In this document: positions 18,501 through 27,194 of the stretch, piece by piece | Numbering within the stretch: the stretch's first letter is position 1 | Layout of the letters: the number at the start of each line of letters is the position of its first letter | Assembly: GCA_002155895.1 (NCBI GenBank) | Contig: MUMD01000067.1 | Coordinates: 1-55,173 of the forward strand | DNA: 55,173 bases | From: Streptomyces rochei | Lineage (GTDB): Bacteria; Actinomycetota; Actinomycetes; Streptomycetales; Streptomycetaceae | Direction of reading: 5' to 3' | Notes under the pieces: generated by a model | The model's input: the letters and a program-made list of their open reading frames with translations, nothing else | The model's database searches: none | What the model was told of the DNA's origin: nothing | Position numbers and translations under genes: made by a program

Positions 18501-20095
18501 CAGGGCACCTGGGGCGACCGGTAGTAGTCGATGCCCAGCGCCTCCCAGCGCGGGGCCTGAGCGGCGAGCCGGACCCGGTAGGTGTCCCAGTCGTGCGCGG
18601 CCGCCGGCGACCAGCCCAGCTCGGCCACCCCCGGCAGCCTCGGGAAGGCCATGAAGTCCAGCTGGTCCGGGGTCTGGAGGGTCTCCGTCCACATCGGCGC
18701 CTCGACGCCGCGCACCGCGGTCTCCGGCACGCCCGGCAGATAGGCGGCCGGGTCCCAGTCGTAGGACCGCCGCACCTCCACGTGGCCCGCCCAGTCCAGT
18801 CCCAGCGGGGTGTCCTCGTCGTACTTCATGTCCAGGTACGTCCGGTCGGCCGGGGAGAGGATCAGCCCGGTGCCGTTCCGCGCGACCTCGGCGACCTGCG
18901 CCTTCTCCGCGTCGTCGGTGCGGTCCAGACCCCAGTACTGGACGAGGGCGCCCTCGGCCGGGTTCGCGCCGGCCAGCTGGTGCCAGCCGATGACCGTCTT
19001 GCCGTGCTCGGCGACGATCGGCTGCACGCGGTCCATGAACCTCACGAAGTCCTCGTGCGGCGTGGAGTGCGCCTCGTCGCCGCCGATGTGGAAGTAGCGG
19101 CCCGGGGTGAGCGCGGCCAGCTCGCGCACCACGTCGTCCACGAAGTCGTACGTGACCTCCTTGTCCACGCACAGCGTGCTGAAGCCGACCTCGATGCCGG
19201 TGTACAGCGGGGGTGCCACGCCGTCGCAGTTCAGCTCGGCGTAGGAGGCCAGGGCCGCGTTGGTGTGGCCGGGCATGTCGATCTCGGGGACGACCTCCAG
19301 GTGGCGGGAGGCGGCGTAGCGGACGATCTCCCGGTAGTCGTCCTTGGTGTAGTGGCCGCCGGGGCCGCCGCCGGCCTCGGTGGAGCCGCCGTACGTCGCC
19401 AGGCGCGGCCAGGAGTCGATGGCGATGCGCCAGCCCTGGTCGTCGCTGAGGTGCAGGTGGAGCTTGTTGTACTTGTAGAGGGCGACGCGGTCGATGTAGC
19501 GCTTGACCTCGTCGACGGTGAAGAAGTGGCGGGAGACGTCCAGCATCGCGCCGCGCCAGCCGTAGCGCGGGCGGTCCTCGACGGTGCCGCCCGCGACCAG
19601 CCAGGGGCCGGGCTGCACGGAGTCCTTCTCCACGGCGGCGGGCAGCAGCTGACGCAGGGTCTGGACCCCGTGGAAGAGTCCGGCGGCCTCGCCCGCGGTG
19701 ATGGTGACCCCGTCCCGGCCGCTGTCGAGGCGGTACCCCTCCGCGCCGTACGGGCCCTCGGCCAGGCGCAGCCGTATGCCGCCCGTGCCCCGGTCGGTGA
19801 CGGGCAGCGGGTAGCCGGTGGAGGGGCGCAGCAGCTCCGCGAGGTAGTCGCCGACCCGCCGGGCGTCGGGCGAGCCGTCGACGCGGATGTGCGTGCCGCG
19901 GGTGACGCGGTACGGGGCGCCGCCGGGCTCGACGGAGGCGGGGGCCGGGATCACCCGGTCCAGGGGGGTCGGCGCGGCCCGCGGGGCGGACGAGGCGCTG
20001 GTGGTGAAGGCGCCGGCCGCCGTCACCAGCAGCAGGGTGCCCAGCAGCCGGGTCAGTCGGGGAGTCGTGCTGTGGTGCCGTCGGTGAGGTCTCAC
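18491..20095 (-). CDS. Secreted beta-N-acetylhexosaminidase (GH20)
   Basis: 534 residues from the GTG at 20095, chosen because AAGGGAG precedes it by six bases; a GTG at 20110 is in frame but lacks such a site. The signal sequence RLLGTLLLVTAAGAFTTSAS ends near an Ala-rich cleavage zone. A GH20 N-terminal domain comes first (VIPAPASVEPGGAPYRVTRG), then the barrel with GWRGAMLDVSRHFFTVDEVK, KLHLHLSDDQGWR, VVPEIDMPGHTNAALASY and HIGGDEAHSTPHEDF. In the last, Asp-Glu is the catalytic pair of substrate-assisted hydrolysis. It releases GlcNAc from chitobiose and other chitin oligomers outside the cell. A DasR-like site lies just upstream. Confidence 0.94.
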   Translation of the reverse strand: MRPHRRHHSTTPRLTRLLGTLLLVTAAGAFTTSASSAPRAAPTPLDRVIPAPASVEPGGAPYRVTRGTHIRVDGSPDARRVGDYLAELLRPSTGYPLPVTDRGTGGIRLRLAEGPYGAEGYRLDSGRDGVTITAGEAAGLFHGVQTLRQLLPAAVEKDSVQPGPWLVAGGTVEDRPRYGWRGAMLDVSRHFFTVDEVKRYIDRVALYKYNKLHLHLSDDQGWRIAIDSWPRLATYGGSTEAGGGPGGHYTKDDYREIVRYAASRHLEVVPEIDMPGHTNAALASYAELNCDGVAPPLYTGIEVGFSTLCVDKEVTYDFVDDVVRELAALTPGRYFHIGGDEAHSTPHEDFVRFMDRVQPIVAEHGKTVIGWHQLAGANPAEGALVQYWGLDRTDDAEKAQVAEVARNGTGLILSPADRTYLDMKYDEDTPLGLDWAGHVEVRRSYDWDPAAYLPGVPETAVRGVEAPMWTETLQTPDQLDFMAFPRLPGVAELGWSPAAAHDWDTYRVRLAAQAPRWEALGIDYYRSPQVPWTD

Positions 20096-20111
20096 GTGCG
20101 CTCCCTTCACG

Positions 20112-20127
20112 ATGGGTCCAGACCACT
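20112..20127. promoter_or_regulatory. DasR-responsive element (dre) upstream of the hexosaminidase
   Basis: ATGGGTCCAGACCACT agrees at 13 of 16 positions with the dre consensus ACTGGTCTAGACCACT. It lies 17 bp upstream of the hexosaminidase start. DasR is the GntR-type repressor of GlcNAc/chitin use in Streptomyces, released by glucosamine-6-phosphate, and a chitobiase-type gene is an expected target. Confidence 0.75.
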
Positions 20128-20172
20128 CTCCCGTACCGCCGCCCCGCGCAGAAGCGATGGAACAATCTCCGC

Positions 20173-21054
20173 ATGGCGGAAATCATCCAGAAGGACGGAA
20201 CGTGGGTCTTCGACGGCGACACCCTGCGGCTGACACCCGGCCGGGACAAGAACGTCAGCCTGCTGCGCAGGGAACTGGGTGAACTGCTCGTCCCGCTGGG
20301 CGCGTTGGCGGGCATATCCTTCGAGCAGGGCAAGAAGCAGGGACGGCTGCGGCTGCGTCTGCGGGACGGCGCCGACCCGTTGCTGCAGGCGACCGGCGGC
20401 CGGCTCACCGAGCCGCACGATCCGTACCAGCTGACCGTGGAGTCCGACCGGTACGGCGTCGCCGAGTACTTCGTGGACGAGGTGCGCAACGCCCTGCTGC
20501 TGGATCAGGTCCCCTCCGGCCCGGTGGACGCGTATCTGCTGCCGGGCCCCTCCGTCCCGCTGTCGGTGTCCGCCGGGGACGGCGTCGCGAGCTTCGACGG
20601 CGAGCGGGTGCGCCTGGAGTGGAAGTGGCAGGCGGAGGACGCCAAGTCGGCGGCGGGCCCGCGCACCCTCCCCCTGGCGGACATCGTCGCGGTGGAGTGG
20701 CAGCCGACGGTCGGCCTGGACAACGGCCATCTGCGCTTCACCGTGCGGGCCGCGCCGAGCAAGGTGCCGCCCAAGTACGACCCGAACGCGGTGGAGCTGT
20801 GGGGCTTCAAGCGGGACCCCTTGATGGCGCTGGTGGCCGCGGCCGTCCAGGCCAGGCTCCCGCACCCGTCCGCGCCCGCCGCCGTGGAGGAGGCCCGGCC
20901 CGCCGAGCAGGCGCCCGCCCCGGCCCCCGCCGCCGAGGACGACCACGACGCGCTGCTGCGGCACCTGCGGGAGCTGGGCGAGCTGCACCGCTCGGGGGTG
21001 CTGACGGACGAGGAGTTCGCCCTCGCCAAGCAGGCGGTACTGAAGCGGATGTAG
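20173..21054 (+). CDS. DUF4429 protein with C-terminal SHOCT domain
   Basis: 293 residues. Two similar beta-rich modules occupy about 1-110 (DGTWVFDGDTLRLTPGRDKN) and 130-235 (SAGDGVASFDGERVRLEWKW, then FTVRAAPSKVPPKYDPNAVE), the DUF4429 pattern. A Pro/Ala linker follows, and the end is a short SHOCT helix pair (LRELGELHRSGVLTDEEFAL). No signal sequence or membrane segment is seen. The modules look like PH-type folds, and SHOCT is an oligomerisation motif, so a scaffold or membrane-surface role is possible; no biochemical function is known to me. It diverges from the hexosaminidase gene with 77 bp between starts. Confidence 0.82.
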   Translation: MAEIIQKDGTWVFDGDTLRLTPGRDKNVSLLRRELGELLVPLGALAGISFEQGKKQGRLRLRLRDGADPLLQATGGRLTEPHDPYQLTVESDRYGVAEYFVDEVRNALLLDQVPSGPVDAYLLPGPSVPLSVSAGDGVASFDGERVRLEWKWQAEDAKSAAGPRTLPLADIVAVEWQPTVGLDNGHLRFTVRAAPSKVPPKYDPNAVELWGFKRDPLMALVAAAVQARLPHPSAPAAVEEARPAEQAPAPAPAAEDDHDALLRHLRELGELHRSGVLTDEEFALAKQAVLKRM

Positions 21055-21130
21055 GACCGCCCCCACTGGGTCTGCCCGAAATCGGGCAGGATTCTTGCAC
21101 AAGTGCGTCCCGTACCTCAGGATCTACCGG

Positions 21131-21388
21131 GTGCACGACGAACTCGTTGATCATCTGACGCGGTCCACCCCCCTAAACCGGGGCGAGGCGCTGCGCGTGA
21201 TCCAGGACGTGCTCGCCTACTTCGACGAGACGACCGAGGAGTTCGTCCGTCGCCGCCACCGCGAGCTCCAGGCCCAGGGCCTGGTGAACGCGACGATCTT
21301 CGAGCGGATCGAGGCGGAACTGAAGTACCGCGCGGTGGCCCCGCCGGAGCTGTCGCTCCGTCAGCTGCGCCGCATCGTCTACGGCTGA
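21131..21388 (+). CDS. Small conserved Streptomyces protein upstream of glmS
   Basis: 85 residues from the GTG at 21131 (HDELVDHLTRSTPLNRGEA). A start at 21095 would add 12 residues with no family resemblance. The protein is almost entirely helical and charged, with VIQDVLAYFDETTEEFVRRR in the middle and a conserved-looking basic end LSLRQLRRIVYG. There is no Cys, no signal and no membrane segment. It lies 33 bp before glmS on the same strand, so co-transcription is likely. I recognise it as a conserved hypothetical of this locus but know of no assigned function. Confidence 0.72.
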   Translation: MHDELVDHLTRSTPLNRGEALRVIQDVLAYFDETTEEFVRRRHRELQAQGLVNATIFERIEAELKYRAVAPPELSLRQLRRIVYG

Positions 21389-21421
21389 GAAGCCGGAGAG
21401 AGACACGAGGTCTACGGATAC

Positions 21422-23239
21422 ATGTGCGGAATCGTCGGATACATCGGCAAGCGTGACGTGGCGCCCCTCCTCCTGGAGGGCCTCCAGCGCCTGGAGTACC
21501 GCGGCTACGACTCGGCGGGCATCGTCGTCACGTCCCCGAAGGCGGCCGGCCTGAAGATGGTCAAGGCCAAGGGCCGGGTCCGCGACCTGGAGGCCAAGGT
21601 CCCGGCGCGCTTCAAGGGCACCACCGGCATCGCCCACACCCGCTGGGCCACCCACGGCGCCCCCTCCGACGTGAACGCCCACCCGCACATGTCGGCCGAC
21701 AACAAGGTCGCCGTGGTCCACAACGGCATCATCGACAACGCCGCCGACCTGCGCCGCAAGCTGGAGGCGGACGGTGTCGAGTTCCTCTCCGAGACCGACA
21801 CCGAGGTCCTGGTCCACCTCATCGCCCGTTCCGAGGCCGAGAAGCTGGAGGACAAGGTCCGCGAGACCCTGCGGGTGATCGAGGGCACGTACGGCATCGC
21901 CGTGATGCACGCCGACTTCCCCGAGCGGATCGTCGTCGCCCGCAACGGCTCGCCGGTCGTCCTCGGCATCGGCGAGAAGGAGATGTTCGTCGCCTCGGAC
22001 ATCGCCGCGCTGGTCGCCCACACCCGGCAGATAGTCACCCTCGACGACGGCGAGATGGCCACCCTCAAGGCCGACGACTTCCGCACCTACACCACCGAGG
22101 GCACCCGCACCACCGCCGAGCCCACCACCGTGGAGTGGGAGGCCGCCTCCTACGACATGGGCGGCCACGACACCTACATGCACAAGGAGATCCACGAGCA
22201 GGCCGAGGCGGTCGACCGCGTGCTGCGCGGCCGCATCGACGACCGCTTCTCCACCGTGCACCTCGGCGGCCTCAACCTGGACGCCCGCGACGCGCGCGCC
22301 GTGCGCCGCGTGAAGATCCTCGGCTGCGGCACCTCGTACCACGCGGGCCAGATCGGCGCCCAGATGATCGAGGAGCTGGCCCGCATCCCCGCGGACGCCG
22401 AGCCGGCTTCCGAGTTCCGTTACCGCAACGCGGTCGTCGACCCCGACACCCTGTACATCGCCGTCTCGCAGTCCGGTGAGACGTACGACGTGCTGGCCGC
22501 CGTGCAGGAGCTGAAGCGCAAGGGCGCCCGCGTCCTCGGCATCGTCAACGTGGTCGGCTCGGCGATCGCCCGCGAGGCCGACGGCGGCATGTACGTGCAC
22601 GCCGGTCCCGAGGTGTGCGTGGTCTCCACCAAGTGCTTCACCAACACCTGCGTCGCCTTCGCGCTGCTCGCCCTGCACCTGGGCCGCACCCGTGACCTCT
22701 CCGTGCGCGACGGCAAGCGGATCATCGAGGGCCTGCGGAAGCTGCCCGCGCAGATCGAGGAGATGCTGAAGCAGGAGGAGGACGTCAAGAAGCTGGCCGC
22801 GCAGTACGCCGACGCCCGCTCGATGCTCTTCATCGGCCGCGTGCGGGGCTACCCGGTCGCCCGCGAGGCCTCCCTGAAGCTCAAGGAGGTCTCCTACATC
22901 CACGCCGAGGCGTACCCGGCCTCCGAGCTGAAGCACGGCCCGCTCGCGCTGATCGAGCCCGCCCTGCCGACGGTCGCGATCGTCCCCGACGACGACCTGC
23001 TGGAGAAGAACCGCGCCGCGATGGAGGAGATCAAGGCCCGCAGCGGCCAGATCCTCGCCGTCGCCCACGAGGTGCAGGAGAAGGCCGACCACACCATCGT
23101 CGTCCCGAAGAACGAGGACGAGCTGGACCCGATCCTCATGGGCATCCCGCTCCAGCTCCTCGCCTACCACACGGCCCTGGCCCTGGGCCGCGACATCGAC
23201 AAGCCCCGCAACCTCGCCAAGTCGGTGACGGTGGAGTAG
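21422..23239 (+). CDS. glmS: Glutamine-fructose-6-phosphate aminotransferase (isomerising)
   Basis: 605 residues. The N-terminal class II glutaminase starts with the nucleophile Cys2 (MCGIVGYIGKRDVAPLLLEG) and carries RGYDSAGI and HTRWATHG. Two SIS sugar-isomerase domains follow (GCGTSYHAGQIGAQMIEEL; VSQSGETYDVL; RGYPVAREASLKLKEVSYIH; ASELKHGPLALIE) and the end is KPRNLAKSVTVE. It makes glucosamine-6-phosphate from fructose-6-phosphate and glutamine for cell-wall precursors. Streptomyces often have two glmS copies and this may be the second. Its product is also the DasR effector, and a DasR-like site lies nearby. No ribozyme-like leader is visible in the 33-bp upstream gap. Confidence 0.95.
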   Translation: MCGIVGYIGKRDVAPLLLEGLQRLEYRGYDSAGIVVTSPKAAGLKMVKAKGRVRDLEAKVPARFKGTTGIAHTRWATHGAPSDVNAHPHMSADNKVAVVHNGIIDNAADLRRKLEADGVEFLSETDTEVLVHLIARSEAEKLEDKVRETLRVIEGTYGIAVMHADFPERIVVARNGSPVVLGIGEKEMFVASDIAALVAHTRQIVTLDDGEMATLKADDFRTYTTEGTRTTAEPTTVEWEAASYDMGGHDTYMHKEIHEQAEAVDRVLRGRIDDRFSTVHLGGLNLDARDARAVRRVKILGCGTSYHAGQIGAQMIEELARIPADAEPASEFRYRNAVVDPDTLYIAVSQSGETYDVLAAVQELKRKGARVLGIVNVVGSAIAREADGGMYVHAGPEVCVVSTKCFTNTCVAFALLALHLGRTRDLSVRDGKRIIEGLRKLPAQIEEMLKQEEDVKKLAAQYADARSMLFIGRVRGYPVAREASLKLKEVSYIHAEAYPASELKHGPLALIEPALPTVAIVPDDDLLEKNRAAMEEIKARSGQILAVAHEVQEKADHTIVVPKNEDELDPILMGIPLQLLAYHTALALGRDIDKPRNLAKSVTVE

Positions 23240-23260
23240 AAGGGCCTTCGACAGGCGGAA

Positions 23261-23303
23261 CGGGACGGCCCCCGCGCGTCATCGACGCGCGGGGGCCGTC
23301 CCG
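23261..23303. terminator. Bidirectional terminator between glmS and the stress protein gene
   Basis: A perfect 20-bp stem (CGGGACGGCCCCCGCGCGTC and its complement) closed by the three-base loop ATC, between convergent stops. This is one of the strongest hairpins in the window, and it should work for both genes. Confidence 0.88.
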
Positions 23304-23312
23304 TGTCCGACG

Positions 23313-23840
23313 TCAGGGGATGACCACCACGGGCCGCTGCGCCCGCTTGGCGAGCCGGCCGGCCACCGAGCCGAAGAGCCGGCCCACCAGGCCGTGGCTG
23401 GAGCCGACGACGATGGCGTCCGCCTCGTACTCGCGGCCCACCTCCTCCAGCTCGTGGCAGATGTCGCCGCCGCGCTCGACCAGGATCCAGGGGACCTCGG
23501 CGAGGTAGTCCGCGCACGCCAGCTCCAGACCCAGCACCTCGGTGCGGTGGTCCGGCACGTCCACGAAGACGGGGGGCTCGCAGCCCGCCCACACCGTGGT
23601 CGGCAGGCGGTTGGCGACGTGCACGATGACCAGGCCCGAGCCGAGCCGGCGTGCCATGCCGATCGCGTACGCGAGCGCGCGTTCGCTGGAGGTGGAGCCG
23701 TCGAAGCCGACGACGACACCGTGCTTGAAGGCTGGGTCGCACGACTGGCGTGGCTCTTCGGCCGCCAGGGGCTCGGCCGCCGTAGGTTCGGCGACGGGCC
23801 GCTTGCGGTCCGCGGGTTCGAAGAATTCGTGACCGGCCAT
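23313..23840 (-). CDS. Universal stress protein (UspA family)
   Basis: 175 residues from the ATG at 23840; the frame stays open further upstream but loses family likeness. A low-complexity acidic/Pro N-terminus of about 45 residues precedes one Usp domain: HGVVVGFDGSTSSERALAYA at its start and IVVGSSHGLVGRLFGSVAGR near its end. The latter fits the ATP-binding pattern Gx2Gx9G(S/T) with slight variation. It is probably a cytoplasmic ATP-binding stress or dormancy protein. It is transcribed alone and converges on glmS across a shared terminator. The start is uncertain because no strong ribosome site is visible. Confidence 0.85.
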   Translation of the reverse strand: MAGHEFFEPADRKRPVAEPTAAEPLAAEEPRQSCDPAFKHGVVVGFDGSTSSERALAYAIGMARRLGSGLVIVHVANRLPTTVWAGCEPPVFVDVPDHRTEVLGLELACADYLAEVPWILVERGGDICHELEEVGREYEADAIVVGSSHGLVGRLFGSVAGRLAKRAQRPVVVIP

Positions 23841-24142
23841 GGCTGTCTCGGCGTTTTTATCCTCTATGGGGGACAACAGTGTGCGGCGGAGCTGTGTCCG
23901 GGAATGGTCTTCCCAACCCCATACCCCCAAGGGTACGGCGGCACGCCTCCTTCGCCCAGATCCCGCGTAGGTCCGCCGCGGGGTTCACCGGAGCATGCAC
24001 GAGGGGGCGCCCGTAACGCAATGGTTGCTGCGCTGTACAGGCGGTTTGCGCGGGATTCAACTGTCCGTGATCCATCGTGACCGACGCGCCGCCCGGACGT
24101 TGATCTTCTCGCCACCAGCCCCCAGGGAGCACGGGAGCGCCG
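23841..24142. other. Divergent intergenic region, stress protein / membrane protein
   Basis: A 302-bp gap between divergent starts. It is less GC-biased than its surroundings near 23850-23940 (TTTTTATCC, CTATGGGGG), which suits the leftward promoter of the stress gene. I see no RNA gene, long inverted repeat or convincing small ORF in it. Confidence 0.5.
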
Positions 24143-24493
24143 ATGTCCGGACCGCACCAGCACGCCGAGCCGCCGTCCGCCGTGCCCGGCGGCGGGCCGG
24201 CCGTGCCCTGCCGGGACGGCGTCACCGATCTCGTCCGCTGGGCGGCCTTCAGCGTCGTCCTGGTCCCGGTCGTCCTCCTGTACTACGGCACCTCCTTCGC
24301 CGGCACCGCCGGCACCGCCCTCGGGCTGGCCGCCGTCACCTGCTCCTGCCGCCTGCTGATGCGCCGCTCCGAGCGGGTCGCGGGCCGGGCGGCGGGCCCG
24401 GAACACCGGGCGCCCGGAGGGCCCCGGCACCGGGCCGGAGTGCCGGTTCACCGGCCCGGACGGCGCCCCGGGGAAAACACACCGGTCGACTGA
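24143..24493 (+). CDS. Small single-pass membrane protein upstream of adpA
   Basis: 116 residues, with GGGAGC upstream of the ATG. A polar Pro-rich N-terminus of about 28 residues is followed by a hydrophobic stretch at 31-65 (LVRWAAFSVVLVPVVLLYYG, then GTALGLAAVTCSC). That is long enough for one or two membrane helices. The tail is basic and Pro/Arg-rich and looks disordered. No enzymatic motif is present. It lies 387 bp before adpA on the same strand. I recognise only that a small membrane protein usually sits here; the function is unknown. Confidence 0.6.
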   Translation: MSGPHQHAEPPSAVPGGGPAVPCRDGVTDLVRWAAFSVVLVPVVLLYYGTSFAGTAGTALGLAAVTCSCRLLMRRSERVAGRAAGPEHRAPGGPRHRAGVPVHRPGRRPGENTPVD

Positions 24494-24880
24494 CCGGTTT
24501 CCGCGCACGCGTCCGCATCTTTTCAGCCAACTTCCCCGGGGGGTCTCACCCCTGCCCTCACCACCCCCGATTGCCCGTTCCACCTGCACGGAAAGGGTCT
24601 CGGGGGCCTCGCGCACCCTACGTGGATTGGCCACTGCGACAAGGCGCACTTCCCTGGGGCGCCCCGGAGTGCAACGCTTCGTGATCGACTGCTTCACGCC
24701 AAGTTGCCATGTCGACAATGTCCCAAGTGCCGAACCGGCCACTCCGGCGCTGTGGGACGCAGTAGATTCGATCTTGACTGTCTACGGCGGGGGACTCGTG
24801 CAGGACCGAGGGGAAACGTGTTGGAGCGACAGACCCGAAAGGATCAGGGCGCCGCGACCACCGAGGGGGGCTTAGCGGTT
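24494..24880 (+). promoter_or_regulatory. Long regulatory upstream region of adpA
   Basis: A 387-bp gap before adpA. In other Streptomyces the adpA promoter region is long and is bound by several regulators (gamma-butyrolactone receptors, BldD, AdpA itself). The sequence here has an AT-richer segment around 24690-24785 (CACGCCAAGTTGCCATGTCG; GTAGATTCGATCTTGACTGT) where promoter elements are likely. I cannot assign individual sites without a position-weight search. Confidence 0.5.
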
Positions 24881-26068
24881 ATGAGCCACGACTCCGCCGC
24901 CGCGCCGGAAACCGCGACCCGGAAACTCTCCGGGCGACGCCGCAAGGAGATCGTCGCGGTGCTGCTGTTCAGCGGCGGCCCCATCTTCGAGAGTTCCATA
25001 CCGCTGTCGGTGTTCGGGATCGACCGCCAGGACGCCGGCGTGCCGCGCTACCGCCTGCTGGTGTGCGCCGGCGAGGACGGCCCGCTGCGGACCACGGGGG
25101 GCCTGGAACTCACCGCGCCGCAGGGCCTGGAGGCGATCGCGCGCGCGGGCACGGTCGTCGTGCCCGCCTGGCGGTCGATCACCTCACCGCCGCCGGAGGA
25201 GGCGCTCGACGCGCTGCGCCGGGCGCACGAGGAAGGCGCCCGCATCGTCGGGCTCTGCACCGGCGCCTTCGTACTGGCGGCGGCGGGCCTGCTCGACGGC
25301 CGCCCCGCGACCACGCACTGGATGTACGCGCCGACGCTGGCCAAGCGCTATCCGTCGGTGCACGTCGATCCGCGCGAGCTGTTCGTGGACGACGGCGACG
25401 TCCTGACGTCGGCGGGCACCGCGGCCGGCATCGACCTGTGCCTGCACATCGTGCGCACGGACCACGGCAACGAGGCGGCCGGCGCGCTGGCCCGGCGCCT
25501 GGTGGTACCGCCGCGCCGCTCGGGCGGCCAGGAGCGCTACCTCGACAGGTCTTTACCGGAGGAGATCGGCGCCGACCCGCTCGCCGAGGTCGTCGCCTGG
25601 GCGCTGGAGCACCTGCACGAGCAGTTCGACGTGGAGACGCTGGCGGCCCGCGCGTACATGAGCCGGCGCACCTTCGACCGCCGGTTCCGCTCGCTGACGG
25701 GCAGCGCCCCGCTCCAGTGGCTGATCACCCAGCGGGTCCTCCAGGCGCAGCGCCTCCTGGAGACGTCCGACTACTCGGTGGACGAGGTCGCCGGCCGCTG
25801 CGGCTTCCGTTCACCGGTGGCGCTGCGCGGGCACTTCCGCCGCCAGCTGGGCTCCTCGCCGGCCGCGTACCGGGCGGCGTACCGCGCCCGCCGACCCCAG
25901 GGCGACCGCGCGGTGGACCCGGAGCCGTCCGGTGGCCCACGGGCCGGGGCGCCGCCGGAGCCGGCCCCCCTCTCACCGGAGAACGGGGTCCCCTTCCAGA
26001 CCCGCCGCACCGCGTCACCGATGCCGGCGACGGCCGGGAGCCTGCCGGGGCAGCGCAGCGCACCGTGA
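24881..26068 (+). CDS. adpA: Developmental regulator AdpA (BldH)
   Basis: 395 residues, close to known AdpA proteins. The N-terminal part (about 22-200) is a ThiJ/PfpI/DJ-1-like dimerisation domain (IVAVLLFSGGPIFESSIPLS; RIVGLCTGAFVLAAAGLLDG). The C-terminal part (about 230-340) is an AraC/XylS DNA-binding domain with two helix-turn-helices (ETLAARAYMSRRTFDRRFRS; YSVDEVAGRCGFRSPVALRG). It is the central activator of aerial growth, sporulation and secondary metabolism in Streptomyces. Codon 225 (25553-25555) is TTA, in the linker between the domains, making translation depend on the bldA leucyl-tRNA. The ATG at 24881 has a run of G residues about ten bases upstream. Confidence 0.97.
   Translation: MSHDSAAAPETATRKLSGRRRKEIVAVLLFSGGPIFESSIPLSVFGIDRQDAGVPRYRLLVCAGEDGPLRTTGGLELTAPQGLEAIARAGTVVVPAWRSITSPPPEEALDALRRAHEEGARIVGLCTGAFVLAAAGLLDGRPATTHWMYAPTLAKRYPSVHVDPRELFVDDGDVLTSAGTAAGIDLCLHIVRTDHGNEAAGALARRLVVPPRRSGGQERYLDRSLPEEIGADPLAEVVAWALEHLHEQFDVETLAARAYMSRRTFDRRFRSLTGSAPLQWLITQRVLQAQRLLETSDYSVDEVAGRCGFRSPVALRGHFRRQLGSSPAAYRAAYRARRPQGDRAVDPEPSGGPRAGAPPEPAPLSPENGVPFQTRRTASPMPATAGSLPGQRSAP
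25553..25555 (+). promoter_or_regulatory. In-frame TTA codon in adpA (bldA control point)
   Basis: The codon read as Leu in DRSLPEE is TTA, codon 225 of adpA. TTA is very rare in Streptomyces and is decoded only by the bldA tRNA, so it acts as a translational switch. The linker position is the same as in other adpA genes. Confidence 0.95.
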
Positions 26069-26263
26069 ACGTGTGAACGCCGGACGGGCGGCTCGGCCCG
26101 TCCGGCCACCGCCCCGGACGCCGGCCGGGCGGACCCGGCCGGCCCTTCCGGCGTTCGAGGACGACGCTCCGGGCCGGAGCCGGGGGTCCGGTGCGTCAGC
26201 CCCGTGCCGCCCGCACCGACGCCGGGGGACCGGACGGCGGACGCCGGCCGTAGGGTGGGCCAC

Positions 26264-26866
26264 ATGAACGATCGCATGGTGTGGATCGACTGCGAGATGA
26301 CCGGCCTCTCGCTGTCCGACGACGCGCTCATCGAGGTTGCCGCCCTCGTCACCGACTCCGAGCTGAACGTCCTCGGCGAGGGCGTCGACATCGTCATCCG
26401 TCCCCCGGAGCGGGCCCTGGAGACGATGCCGGAAGTGGTGCGTCAGATGCACACCGCGTCCGGTCTGCTGGCCGAGCTGGACGGCGGCACGACGCTCGCG
26501 GACGCCGAGGCGCAGGTCATGGCGTATGTGCGGGAGCACGTGAAGGAGCCCGGCAAGGCCCCGCTGTGCGGCAACTCCGTCGGCACCGACCGCGGCTTCC
26601 TGCTGCGGGACATGCCCACGCTGGAGAACTACCTCCACTACCGCATCGTCGACGTGTCCTCCATCAAGGAGCTGGCCCGCCGCTGGTACCCGCGGGCGTA
26701 CTTCAACAGCCCCGAGAAGAACGGCAACCACCGCGCGCTCGCCGACATCCGCGAGTCCATCGCCGAACTGCGCTACTACCGGGAGGCCGTCTTCGTACCG
26801 CAGCCCGGCCCCGACTCCGAGACCGCGAAGGCGATCGCCGCCAAGCACGTCCTGCCCGCCGGATAG
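26264..26866 (+). CDS. orn: Oligoribonuclease
   Basis: 200 residues. DEDDh exonuclease: [20 protein letters not shown] carries the first Asp-Glu, [15 protein letters not shown] the second Asp, and [12 protein letters not shown] the His and last Asp. It degrades 2-5-nucleotide RNAs, including pGpG from cyclic-di-GMP turnover, to mononucleotides in the cytosol. In Streptomyces the homologue ornA lies directly downstream of adpA and is needed for normal growth and aerial mycelium. AGGGTGGG lies seven bases before the ATG. The 195-bp gap after adpA leaves room for its own promoter. Confidence 0.96.
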   Translation: MNDRMVWIDCEMTGLSLSDDALIEVAALVTDSELNVLGEGVDIVIRPPERALETMPEVVRQMHTASGLLAELDGGTTLADAEAQVMAYVREHVKEPGKAPLCGNSVGTDRGFLLRDMPTLENYLHYRIVDVSSIKELARRWYPRAYFNSPEKNGNHRALADIRESIAELRYYREAVFVPQPGPDSETAKAIAAKHVLPAG

Positions 26867-27007
26867 GGAGCGGGCCCGCCGACAGGGGCGCAGGCCCGGC
26901 GGGACGCGGCGTCGGAAAAGGCGTGCGCGAGCACCCCTTCGGACCCTGTACACTTTTTCTCAGCCGGTCGGGAAAACCCGCCTCGCGGGATTCCAGCACC
27001 GGCCTTG

Positions 27008-27080
27008 GTGGGTGTAGCTCAGTTGGTAGAGCACCTGGTTGTGGTCCAGGTGGCCGCGGGTTCAAGTCCCGTCACTCACC
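27008..27080 (+). tRNA. tRNA-His (anticodon GTG)
   Basis: A complete cloverleaf: acceptor stem GTGGGTG / CACTCAC with one G-T wobble, D-arm GCTCAGTTGGTAGAGC, anticodon stem CCTGG/CCAGG with loop TTGTGGT (anticodon at 27041-27043), and T-arm GCGGGTTCAAGTCCCGT. The base before the acceptor stem (27007) is G and the discriminator (27080) is C, giving the genome-encoded G-1:C73 pair that marks tRNA-His. CCA is not encoded. A strong hairpin follows seven bases later. Confidence 0.97.
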
Positions 27081-27087
27081 CTGACAC

Positions 27088-27125
27088 GTCAGCCGGTGAT
27101 CCTCGCGAGAGGATCACCGGCTGAC
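27088..27125 (+). terminator. Terminator of tRNA-His
   Basis: A perfect 17-bp stem (GTCAGCCGGTGATCCTC and its complement) with tetraloop GCGA, eight bases after the tRNA. Confidence 0.88.
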
Positions 27126-27194
27126 GGCGTTCCGGGCCCGCCCGCCGACCCACACGGCGACCGCGCCGGTCTGCGGCGGCGCGCCCGGCCGACG

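Noticed and set aside
21389..21421. glmS ribozyme or riboswitch before glmS
   Set aside because: The gap is only 33 bp, too short for the ribozyme, and actinobacterial glmS genes are not known to carry one.
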